Positions 7,597 to 14,687 of a stretch of 36,860 nt of DNA are shown one piece after another. Source of the DNA: Oscillospiraceae bacterium (GTDB lineage: Bacteria; Bacillota; Clostridia; Oscillospirales; Oscillospiraceae); NCBI GenBank assembly GCA_015067935.1, contig SVLL01000014.1, positions 1-36,860 on the forward strand, in the 5' to 3' direction. Every line of letters begins with the position of its first letter. Within the stretch, counting starts at the first letter, position 1. The translations under genes were made by a program, and so were the position numbers. The notes under the pieces were generated by a model. The model ran no database searches, had not been told where the DNA came from, and worked only from the letters and a program-made list of their open reading frames with translations.

Positions 7597-9909
7597 TTAT
7601 TCTCCGATAAATTCGTGGTGACCCGGCTGAGCCAGATAGTAAAAATACTTCTCATCCTCGCCGGCATATTCAGCGTTCTGGGAAACGGTCATTCCATCAA
7701 ACAGCTTGGGTACACCCACCCGGGCGACCGTGTTTTCGGGAGAATCCAGCGTAATGCGAATTTTCTTTTCGCCCCGACGGATCTGCACCTTGATGTCCCC
7801 CTTTACCGACGGCACGAGCACATCAATTTCGGTCAGATCTCCCAGCTGTGGGATCACATGATACTGCTCATACCCGGGCTTTTCCGGCCAGACGCCTGCC
7901 ACATGACCGGACAGATTGATCAGCGGACCGCCGGTCCACGCATGATTCTTCGTACCCCAGCCTCTGTGAAAATGCTCCCACAAGGTAGTATGTTCGTCTG
8001 CAATCATCTCTGCATAACGCAGACGCATTCTTGCCAATGCCGCAGACTCCTCACCCATAGCAAACATCGCATCCAGCACATATTTTTCCATATATGGGCT
8101 GGAATTGAACTGATTTTTCAGCACATTCAAAATAGCGGGGTACTGCTCCTTGTCCGCCAGACCGGCAAGCACTGCCAAAGCATTTGCCCGATCGTCCGGC
8201 TGTTCGGGACGGGAGAATTTGTAGGCATAGCCATTGTCCTCATAGCTCTCCTGAGGGGCGTGATAGCCATTTTCCGTCCAGTATTTTGCCCGGAAAGCAG
8301 CAGAAATGGTGTCAATGCGCTTGTTAATCAGGGGCAGGTCCTTGGTAATACCCAGCACCTCGGCCATATTCTTCACAGCGGTCAACGCCAGCACATACCA
8401 AGCGTTTTCCATCACCGGCACATCGAACTTTTCGCCCCAATCGGGCCAGTCCCAGTTGCCCAGACGGTGCGCAAGCAGGCCGTCCTGACCCAGCACCCAC
8501 ATTTTCAGATAGTCCATTGATGGCTGATACACCTGCTCCAGCAGATCCTTCTCTCCGGTGTACAGATAGTAGGTCCAAAAGCCGTTCACACCGGCCAGCT
8601 GCTGGAATGGCAGCTCGAAATAGTGGTTGGTGATGGGCACTACCGTCTGCAAAATATTGGTCTGATGGGCGGGATAAACATCCTTGCGCTGCCAGCCAAT
8701 CACCGTATCCACACCCTTGCGGTACAGCAGATACGAATCCGGGTCGAGGGCATAGAAGGTCATATGGGACTCATTGGTGCAGTCGCCCCACCATTGGGCA
8801 CGCTCTCGGTCCGGGCAGTCCATATAGGTATCCCGCATTGTGATATACAGCGTCAGCAGAGACTTCATCCACAAGGTATTCAGGTCCTCGTCCTCACAGA
8901 CAAAGCTGCCGGCAAACTCGGTGGCATAACCGCTCTGACGGTACTGCAGGTCCAGAATTTTGACACCGGCAGGAATCACATAAGTGACGGTTTGTGCGCT
9001 CATCCAGTGCCAGCCCTCAAATTCCTGCACACCCTCTTTGGTCACATAGTAAGTATTGATGGCATCATCGCCATCGCTGAGGATCTGAATTTCCAGCCCG
9101 GCAGGCGCATCCACCTTCAGGTAAGGCTGAAATTGCATATTGTAGGGAAGCCGCATCCCGATAGATACTTCTTCTGCCGTTCCCTCCTGATAGGGCGCAA
9201 AAGCCCAAGGATTCTGGTAGCCGCACTGCTCCCAGTACTTCATTTGCGGAATACTCCGCTCCCACAGACCGCCCCACGGGGCATCGCCCACAGCACCGTA
9301 AACAGTCGCCTTATCCCAGCTGCTGTCATCAAAATCAGGTGCTTGCCAGTTTTCCAGACCGATTTCCAGCCGGGCATCGTAGTAGTTGTGCTCCTCGGGG
9401 ATCCGGGTGGAGGGACCTTCGCCCTTAAGCTCCTGCCGGTTCAGAAAAGCCGGATGCTTTTTCACCTTCCAGCTTTCATCGGTCACAAGCAAGACATTGC
9501 CCAACTGGGCTTCCATCACAAACGCGCCCTGACCGCTGGAATGGTAGGAATAATACTTGCTGTCGTTGCCAAAATAGAACGCCAGCACCGCAATGGTATT
9601 TTCCCCCACACGCAAAAACTTCGTGAGGTCCACATATTCAAAATAACTGTCATTTTCGTTGGGGCCGCGCTTGACCTGCCCGTCCTCAATGACCTTCTCC
9701 CCATTGATCCACAGCCAGTACCGGGAATCCACCGCAATTCGGGCAATTGCCTCTGCCGGTACTGCAGACAGGGTTACTTTTTTCCGCAGGCACAGCCAGT
9801 TGTGCATGGTAATGTTATCTTCGCCCCAAATCCACTTTGCCTGCCACGGTGTTTCCACCGGGCCGTCCCGCTTGATGGGGTCACCGTAATGAATGCTACC
9901 GTTTTTCAT
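7597..9909 (-). CDS. GH78-type alpha-L-rhamnosidase-like glycosidase
   Basis: A 770-residue glycosidase that probably removes terminal rhamnose from glycans or plant glycosides. An N-terminal beta-sandwich (about residues 25-150, opening AKWIWGEDN) is followed by a second sandwich and an (alpha/alpha)6 barrel. The signature MDCPDRERAQWWGD (about 362-375) matches the DCPxRER...GD catalytic region of GH78. No signal peptide is visible, so it acts on imported sugars. I start it at the ATG at 9909, which has AGAGAGG upstream, rather than a TTG at 9930 that overlaps the lpdA stop. The rhamnose specificity is by family only; related GH78-like clades are uncharacterised. Confidence 0.85.
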   Translation of the reverse strand: MKNGSIHYGDPIKRDGPVETPWQAKWIWGEDNITMHNWLCLRKKVTLSAVPAEAIARIAVDSRYWLWINGEKVIEDGQVKRGPNENDSYFEYVDLTKFLRVGENTIAVLAFYFGNDSKYYSYHSSGQGAFVMEAQLGNVLLVTDESWKVKKHPAFLNRQELKGEGPSTRIPEEHNYYDARLEIGLENWQAPDFDDSSWDKATVYGAVGDAPWGGLWERSIPQMKYWEQCGYQNPWAFAPYQEGTAEEVSIGMRLPYNMQFQPYLKVDAPAGLEIQILSDGDDAINTYYVTKEGVQEFEGWHWMSAQTVTYVIPAGVKILDLQYRQSGYATEFAGSFVCEDEDLNTLWMKSLLTLYITMRDTYMDCPDRERAQWWGDCTNESHMTFYALDPDSYLLYRKGVDTVIGWQRKDVYPAHQTNILQTVVPITNHYFELPFQQLAGVNGFWTYYLYTGEKDLLEQVYQPSMDYLKMWVLGQDGLLAHRLGNWDWPDWGEKFDVPVMENAWYVLALTAVKNMAEVLGITKDLPLINKRIDTISAAFRAKYWTENGYHAPQESYEDNGYAYKFSRPEQPDDRANALAVLAGLADKEQYPAILNVLKNQFNSSPYMEKYVLDAMFAMGEESAALARMRLRYAEMIADEHTTLWEHFHRGWGTKNHAWTGGPLINLSGHVAGVWPEKPGYEQYHVIPQLGDLTEIDVLVPSVKGDIKVQIRRGEKKIRITLDSPENTVARVGVPKLFDGMTVSQNAEYAGEDEKYFYYLAQPGHHEFIGE

Positions 9910-9926
9910 TGAAAAAGGCCTCTCTT

Positions 9927-11303
9927 TCAATCTTCAAATTCCCAAAGCACTTCCCGAATGATCTCGCTGACCGTGGGATGGGGGAAGATGATCTGCCGGG
10001 CATCGGTAACGCGCATCTGCATTTCCAGCATTTCCGCCGCACCCCAGATGATCTCACCGGAGTAGCTGCCCAGCAGATGCACGCCCAAGATGTTCCGCTT
10101 TTTCTTATCGATAATCACCTTGCACAGGCCGTCACAGCCCTCATTTTCTGCCACAAACCGACCGGAATAGAGCATAGAGAGCTTCCTGACCTCGTAATCA
10201 ATTCCCTTTTCCTTGCACTCTTCCTCGGTCCTGCCCACGCTGGACAGCTCCGGCTGGGTGTAGATCACAGAGGGATTTGCGTGATAGCGCATCGCATCCG
10301 GCTTGCCGCACAGATTGTTCACCGCCACCTCGGCCTCCCGATAGGCGGTGTGGGCCAGCATATGATGGCCATTTACATCACCGATGGCATACACACCGGG
10401 AATATTGGTCCGGCACATAGCATCCGTCACGATTGCGCCCCGGTCGCAGTTCACGCCGATGGTTTCCAAGCCCAATCCTTCCGTGTTGGCACGACGACCG
10501 ATGGAGAGCAATACTTTGTCAGCAGGAATGGAAATCTTGCTTCCATTGGGAGCTTCTGCCTCCACAATGCCCGGTGTAACCGCCAGGCATTTGTGGCTCA
10601 AAAGGAAAGTGATTCCCAGTTTTTCCAATTCTCTTTGGAGCATTGTTCCGATTTCCCGGTCCGTTGCACCGGCAATGTGGTCCAGCATTTCCACCACGGT
10701 GACGGCAGAGCCAACAGCTGCATAGTAAGCCGCCATTTCCAAACCGATGACACCACCACCGATGACCGTCAGCCGCTTGGGGAGCTCTTCCAGCTCCAGA
10801 ACCTCACGGTTAGTCATCACAAACTGCCCCAAATGCTCACGCACACCGGGAATGGGGGGCACTGCCGGATTGGAGCCGGTGGCGATGATCAGATTTTTGC
10901 CCAGATACGCCTTGCCGGCAGCTGTAACGGAAAAGCCCTCAGCAGTCTTGCCGGTAACGGCAGCTGTTTCCATTACCACCGTCACACCTGCGCCCTTCAT
11001 CTTGGCCCGAACGCCGGAAACCAAGGTTTTCACCACCCGACGCTTGCGGGCAATGACTGCTTTCTGGTCAATGGAAACGCCCTCGCACTTCACGCCGTAT
11101 TGCTCCGCATGCAGTGCGTGCTGATAAGTCTTGGCGGAATTCAGCAACGCCTTGGAGGGAATGCAACCCTCATTCAGGCACACGCCGCCTAAGGAATTTT
11201 TTTCAAAAAGCAAGGTCTTTTTCCCTGCGTGGGCGGCACGCTCTGCCGCCAGATAACCGCCGGGTCCGCCACCAATGACGATCACATCAAAAATTTCTGC
11301 CAT
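9927..11303 (-). CDS. lpdA: Dihydrolipoyl dehydrogenase
   Basis: This FAD enzyme reoxidises the dihydrolipoyl arm of 2-oxo-acid dehydrogenases or of the glycine cleavage system, reducing NAD. The 458-residue protein has the FAD-binding GGGPGGYLAAERA, the redox disulfide Cys42/Cys47 in GGVCLNEGCIPSK, an NAD-binding VIGGGVIGLEMA and the C-terminal interface motif HPTVSE. No acyltransferase or lipoyl protein is encoded nearby, so its partner complex is unknown. It is the first gene of the six-gene operon, behind its own promoter and an AGGAGG site. Confidence 0.92.
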   Translation of the reverse strand: MAEIFDVIVIGGGPGGYLAAERAAHAGKKTLLFEKNSLGGVCLNEGCIPSKALLNSAKTYQHALHAEQYGVKCEGVSIDQKAVIARKRRVVKTLVSGVRAKMKGAGVTVVMETAAVTGKTAEGFSVTAAGKAYLGKNLIIATGSNPAVPPIPGVREHLGQFVMTNREVLELEELPKRLTVIGGGVIGLEMAAYYAAVGSAVTVVEMLDHIAGATDREIGTMLQRELEKLGITFLLSHKCLAVTPGIVEAEAPNGSKISIPADKVLLSIGRRANTEGLGLETIGVNCDRGAIVTDAMCRTNIPGVYAIGDVNGHHMLAHTAYREAEVAVNNLCGKPDAMRYHANPSVIYTQPELSSVGRTEEECKEKGIDYEVRKLSMLYSGRFVAENEGCDGLCKVIIDKKKRNILGVHLLGSYSGEIIWGAAEMLEMQMRVTDARQIIFPHPTVSEIIREVLWEFED

Positions 11304-11344
11304 AAGTTTTCCTCCTGAACGAAAATTTGCGTATATCTCTTTCT

Positions 11345-11373
11345 ATTTTACCATATTCTCACGCAACCCGCAA
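11345..11373 (-). promoter_or_regulatory. SigA-type promoter of the lpdA operon
   Basis: On the minus strand TTGCGG (11373-11368) and TAAAAT (11350-11345) are separated by 17 bases, 42 bases upstream of the lpdA start. It should drive lpdA through the ceramidase-like gene, since the internal gaps are 21 bases or less. Confidence 0.65.
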
Positions 11374-11393
11374 GAGCGAAGTGCAAGATATGC

Positions 11394-11427
11394 AAAAACG
11401 GCGGCAGAGGAATCCCCTGCCACCGCA
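11394..11427 (-). terminator. Rho-independent terminator of carD
   Basis: On the minus strand an imperfect GC-rich stem (GCGGTGGCAG with CTGCCGCCG) is followed by five T residues. It lies immediately after the carD stop codon, separating carD from the lpdA promoter. Confidence 0.85.
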
Positions 11428-11429
11428 GC

Positions 11430-11942
11430 TTATACAGTTTCCTTTTCGATGCGGTCAAGGATGTAGGCCATCAGGGCCTCCTTGCTTTCTAAACCCAGCA
11501 CATACTGAAATTCATTGTACAAAATCTGCTCCGCATCCTTGAAAAATCGCTCATCGGAAATATGTAACCGCTTTTGGGTCACTTCCAACTCCTTTTTGTG
11601 GGCGTAGATTGCCTTGAGCATCCGAATCAGCTCCGCATGGTCACCCTTTGTCAGGATGCCTTTGTAAAGCTCCCTACGGGCGTTCTCATCCTCCACCCAA
11701 ACCCCGTCATTTTCCGGCATAGCATCAATCAGCCGATGGATCTGGTCTTTCGTCAGCAGGCGACGAATTTTTTCCAGTACATGGGGATTATCTGTAGGCA
11801 CAAAAAACACGGCACCTTTGTCGCTCTCCGGCTGCAGCAAAAGATATGTCCGCGTAATACCGCCCACCGTTCTATCCTCTGTTCCCCGGATTTTGCACAC
11901 ACCGTGGACACCGTAGATGATAGCATCATTTACCTGAAACAT
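11430..11942 (-). CDS. CarD-family RNA polymerase-binding regulator
   Basis: The 170-residue protein has the CarD/TRCF RNA-polymerase-interaction domain at its N-terminus (MFQVNDAIIYGVHGVCKI, then YLLLQP) and an alpha-helical C-terminal part that in the family contacts promoter DNA. CarD proteins bind the polymerase beta subunit and modify open-complex stability, often affecting rRNA and stress genes. It is monocistronic, with a near-consensus promoter and a terminator of its own. The C-terminal half is helical and charged, as expected. Confidence 0.88.
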   Translation of the reverse strand: MFQVNDAIIYGVHGVCKIRGTEDRTVGGITRTYLLLQPESDKGAVFFVPTDNPHVLEKIRRLLTKDQIHRLIDAMPENDGVWVEDENARRELYKGILTKGDHAELIRMLKAIYAHKKELEVTQKRLHISDERFFKDAEQILYNEFQYVLGLESKEALMAYILDRIEKETV

Positions 11943-11981
11943 TGCCCATTTCCTCCCGAAAGCTTGATCGTGTATACTTCC

Positions 11982-12010
11982 ATTATAGCTTTATTTTTTG
12001 GAAATTTCAA
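11982..12010 (-). promoter_or_regulatory. SigA-type promoter of carD
   Basis: TTGAAA (12010-12005) and TATAAT (11987-11982) on the minus strand, with a 17-base spacer, lie about 40 bases before carD. It is back to back with the divergent promoter at 12023-12051; the two -35 boxes are only 12 bases apart. Confidence 0.85.
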
Positions 12011-12022
12011 AAGCTTTTTTTC

Positions 12023-12051
12023 TTGAAAATTCACAAAAAATATGGTAAACT
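12023..12051 (+). promoter_or_regulatory. SigA-type promoter of the small gene at 12107
   Basis: TTGAAA (12023-12028) and TAAACT (12046-12051) are separated by 17 bases. The promoter is divergent from that of carD, so the polymerases would compete or share regulation. Confidence 0.75.
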
Positions 12052-12106
12052 ATGCGCATACTGAACAAATTTCAGATGTTTCACATTCCATACGGGAGGC
12101 TTTTTT

Positions 12107-12334
12107 ATGAAAGAATACGAAATCGTTTCCACATTTTTAAACGGCTGTGCCGGTGCCGCCCACCCCACAACCGATTTTGAAGAGGCACAGCTGGCAAGCA
12201 CCGACGACTTTGTCCGCACCAAGCACGGCACAGATTTTGACAAGTTTGTAAAAGAGCTTATGCCTGATGGCAAAATTGTCTACACCTTCGATAACGGCAC
12301 CGTTTGCTATATCTACGAATTCACGGAAGTATAA
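12107..12334 (+). CDS. Small acidic protein of unknown function
   Basis: A 75-residue acidic protein that I do not recognise. It has a good GAGG ribosome binding site, its own promoter and its own strong terminator, so it is very likely a real, well-expressed monocistronic gene. It has no signal peptide, no membrane segment and no obvious metal motif; the C-terminal half reads as beta strands (KIVYTFDNGTVCYIYEF). Divergent placement against carD may imply shared control. Confidence 0.75.
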   Translation: MKEYEIVSTFLNGCAGAAHPTTDFEEAQLASTDDFVRTKHGTDFDKFVKELMPDGKIVYTFDNGTVCYIYEFTEV

Positions 12335-12337
12335 ACT

Positions 12338-12368
12338 ATGCCCTGCTCCTTGGGAGCAGGGCATTTCT
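12338..12368 (+). terminator. Rho-independent terminator of the small gene
   Basis: A perfect 12-base stem, ATGCCCTGCTCC with GGAGCAGGGCAT, has a TTG loop and a short T-rich tail, starting four bases after the stop codon. Confidence 0.85.
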
Positions 12369-12381
12369 TATTGTCAAAGAA

Positions 12382-12566
12382 AACCCCCAGCACGGCTGGG
12401 GGTTCCAAAAAGCTTTCGCTATGCCTAGTCCCGCCGCAGCGGAAAGCCTCCCCTGTGTAAGGGGAGGTGTCACGGCGCTAAGCCGTGACGGAGGGGTTGT
12501 ACTCGTAGTGACAATCCCCCAGTCACCGCTGTGCGGTGACAGCCCCCTTTACACAAGGGGGCCTTA
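12382..12566. repeat. MITE-like palindromic interspersed element
   Basis: The stretch 12365-12694 has no gene and consists of hairpins. AACCCCCAGC/GCTGGGGGTT (12382-12404) is followed by CCTCCCC/GGGGAGG (12447-12467), TCACGGC/GCCGTGA (12470-12488), GTCACCGC/GCGGTGAC (12522-12540) and CCCCCTT/AAGGGGG (12543-12561). The outer parts near 12443-12464 and 12542-12566 are imperfect inverted repeats of each other (both contain GTGTAA/TTACAC), so the core is about 125 bp with terminal inverted repeats. Such non-autonomous palindromic elements are scattered through Oscillospirales genomes. No transposase is present. Confidence 0.65.
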
Positions 12567-12695
12567 GTTCGCACCTAACCGCATCTGCAGTGGTAGGGCA
12601 CCACACGCAAGCGAAAGAAAATTCGATGAGCCTATAGGCTCGGCTGGTAAAAGGCCCTAAGGGGGCCTGTGCATACCACCGGCACGGCCGGTGGT
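12567..12695. repeat. Further palindromes downstream of the Sir2 gene
   Basis: Three more hairpins lie here: GAGCC/GGCTC, GGCCC/GGGCC and a perfect 9-base stem ACCACCGGC/GCCGGTGGT (12675-12695) that abuts the Sir2 stop codon. The last could end or stabilise the minus-strand transcript, but no T-tract follows, so I do not call it a terminator. Confidence 0.45.
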
Positions 12696-13438
12696 TATGA
12701 TTCCATTCCATCCGCAACGGCTCGCAGGACCTCACCAATGGAATCCCGGATGATAAGCTCTGCCAAGCCGTCATAGGGCGTGGGCGTATGGTTAATGATC
12801 ACCAGATGCTCCCCCTGAAACACATCGATCAGGGATGCCGCCGGCTGGACCACCAAGGACGAGCCGCCCACGATCAGCACATCGGCATCACAGATAGCGT
12901 CTGCAGCTTCCGCGAAGGCAAAGCCTGGCAAGGCTTCGCCGTACAGCACCACATCCGGGCGGATCATTGCGCCGCACTCAGGGCACATAGGCACTTCCCC
13001 CGCTCCCTGCACATACTCCTTTCCGTAGCGTTTCCGGCAACGGGTGCAGTAGTACCGGGCCGCGGTGCCGTGCAGCTCGATTACCTTACTGCTGCCTGCC
13101 ATCTGATGCAGACCGTCAATATTCTGGGTAACCACCGCTGTCAAAACACCCCGCTCCTCCAACCGCGCCAACGCCACATGGGCATCATTCGGCTCGGCAT
13201 AGGGATAGAGCATATGCTCCCGGAAAAAGCGGTAAAATTTTTCCGGCTCATTGTAAAGGCACTCCCGGCTCAGGTAGTATTCCTTAGATTCGCCATCGGC
13301 ATACAGACCGCCCTGCCCCCGGAAATCCGGGATTCCGCTTTCTGTAGAAACCCCTGCGCCGCCAAAGAAAACCACACGCTCCGCTTCCGCCACGATTGCT
13401 TTCAGCCGTTCCACCTCGCGGGCATATTCAGGCTTCAT
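12695..13438 (-). CDS. cobB: Sir2-family NAD-dependent protein deacylase
   Basis: Sirtuins remove acetyl or other acyl groups from lysines using NAD. The 247-residue protein shows the NAD-binding GGAGVSTESGIPDFRG, the QNIDGLH motif, the catalytic histidine in IELHGTA, a four-cysteine zinc site (YYCTRC and PMCPEC) and the VVGGSSLVVQPA segment. The length and layout match bacterial CobB/NpdA. Its start overlaps the end of the ASCH gene by 11 bases, so they are co-translated. The gene symbol is by family. Confidence 0.93.
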   Translation of the reverse strand: MKPEYAREVERLKAIVAEAERVVFFGGAGVSTESGIPDFRGQGGLYADGESKEYYLSRECLYNEPEKFYRFFREHMLYPYAEPNDAHVALARLEERGVLTAVVTQNIDGLHQMAGSSKVIELHGTAARYYCTRCRKRYGKEYVQGAGEVPMCPECGAMIRPDVVLYGEALPGFAFAEAADAICDADVLIVGGSSLVVQPAASLIDVFQGEHLVIINHTPTPYDGLAELIIRDSIGEVLRAVADGMES

Positions 13439-13796
13439 TTACGCCACCCTTTCGCTCTTTCACCACAAATTCAATGCCCACTACGCCATACTTTTCCTGC
13501 TCTTCGGCACTGTAGTAGGCCAGCATATCCGTGTGATGCGCCGATTCTCCCGGCATATAGCCGCATTTGTGCAGCGGCAGTGCATCATACAGCCGGGCAA
13601 AGGAGGCAAACCGATGCATTGCAGTGATCTCCACCACGATTTTGCGGTTTTCAACGGACATTTCATCAAATTCGATCCAATCCCCCGGCTGCAGCAGCTG
13701 CCGTTTTTCGTCGTACAGGCGCAGCTCGATGGTCTTATGCCCGTCCCAGATCTGCCGGAACGGAGCTTCCTTTAAATGCATAAAATGCTTGCGCAT
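13428..13796 (-). CDS. ASCH-domain protein
   Basis: A 122-residue protein with the ASCH fold (RNA- and nucleoside-binding, related to PUA). Typical features are MHLKEAPFRQIWDGHKTIELRLYDEKR near the N-terminus, then QPGDWIEF, and the C-terminal beta strand GVVGIEFVV. The start at 13796 is chosen because GAGGGGGAA precedes it; a longer in-frame version would use an AT-rich leader. It is followed by the overlapping Sir2 gene. Activity may be RNA binding or, as in the ASCH amidohydrolases, hydrolysis of a modified nucleoside. Confidence 0.8.
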   Translation of the reverse strand: MRKHFMHLKEAPFRQIWDGHKTIELRLYDEKRQLLQPGDWIEFDEMSVENRKIVVEITAMHRFASFARLYDALPLHKCGYMPGESAHHTDMLAYYSAEEQEKYGVVGIEFVVKERKGGVNEA

Positions 13797-13928
13797 TCCT
13801 ATTCCCCCTCGATGGCGGTTTTTTTGCTTTGTAGATATGTAGTTGTTTGCTGGTATATTTGCATTCAAAATGTAGTGCTATTATACTGATTATTTTCTTT
13901 TACCGGACTTTTGTTGGTCAAAAGTTGG

Positions 13929-14023
13929 TCACAGCTTCACATATCTTTGATTTCTACTGTTGGGTTATCCGGGATTGTCATGCGGATCAGGTTTCGCTCA
14001 ACTGCAGGATGCAGATAAAGCTT
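13929..14023 (-). pseudogene. Remnant of an AlbA_2/RecG-like regulator C-terminus
   Basis: Directly after the SGNH hydrolase stop, the minus strand encodes YLHPAVERNLIRMTIPDN in one frame and PNSRNQRYVKL, then a stop, in another; a one-base shift near 13960 joins them. The joined text matches the characteristic C-terminal winged-helix end of divergent AAA-4/AlbA_2 regulators (pattern TIPDKPnSrnQKY). There is no start and no body, so this is a decayed fragment marking an old rearrangement. The recognition is by eye. Confidence 0.55.
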
Positions 14024-14653
14024 TCAAATGCCGCTGGGTTTACCGACAAACAGCGCTTCTTTATAAGGAACCGCTTCGGTAATTCCAAGCGCAGGTGCAA
14101 TACACGCCACAATTTGATCTGTAAATGCTCTTGTCGCAGCCGGTGTATTGTAATGAACCGGATCTGAATGCGCTTCATCCGGAAGAGATGCAGAAAGCGC
14201 ATATAGATCGTTCACTGCAAAACCGTATTTCTTCACAATGGAAACGGCCACATCATTATATGCCTCAATCTCCTCATTGTATCGCTTAAAATCTTTTGAC
14301 ATTCTTTCCGATTGCACACTTGTAGATGTGGCAAAAATAACGGTTGTATCGGGATAGTGATTTTTTATTCTCTTACAAATGCGCTCAATATAATAAGCAT
14401 ATATGTCCAGCGGTGTATGGGGATCCTCTTCATATAACCGCAGGCAATCCCAAAGTCCCGTGTTCCAGTGAAGCACATCGACTTTTCCCTCTGGCACGAT
14501 CCACTTATATTCTTCGATATAACGCAAAACATAGGACGCAAAGCGGCAGTTGTCTTCCGGGAAATACACATTTGCTTTTCCCTCTAATGTTCTCTTAATC
14601 GCTTTATCATAACCTATCCGGATCGAATCACCGATCAGCAAAACATTTTTCAT
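14024..14653 (-). CDS. SGNH/GDSL-family hydrolase
   Basis: A 209-residue hydrolase with the GDSI block (NVLLIGDSIRIGY, catalytic Ser about residue 9), an HWNTGLWD segment in place of the usual GxND block, and the C-terminal DPVHY block with catalytic Asp and His. Such enzymes are often esterases that deacetylate carbohydrates. There is no signal peptide. It lies 34 bases after the GH2 gene in an apparent two-gene unit, so a role in de-esterifying an imported glycan fits. The fragment just downstream and the second SGNH remnant at 17478 show rearrangement around this block. Confidence 0.82.
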   Translation of the reverse strand: MKNVLLIGDSIRIGYDKAIKRTLEGKANVYFPEDNCRFASYVLRYIEEYKWIVPEGKVDVLHWNTGLWDCLRLYEEDPHTPLDIYAYYIERICKRIKNHYPDTTVIFATSTSVQSERMSKDFKRYNEEIEAYNDVAVSIVKKYGFAVNDLYALSASLPDEAHSDPVHYNTPAATRAFTDQIVACIAPALGITEAVPYKEALFVGKPSGI

Positions 14654-14687
14654 GGGATCCTCCCTTTTCTATCAAAACATTCTTAAA

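Noticed and set aside
12675..12695. Terminator of the ASCH-Sir2 unit
   Set aside because: Perfect stem, but the minus-strand sequence after it is GC-rich with no T run.
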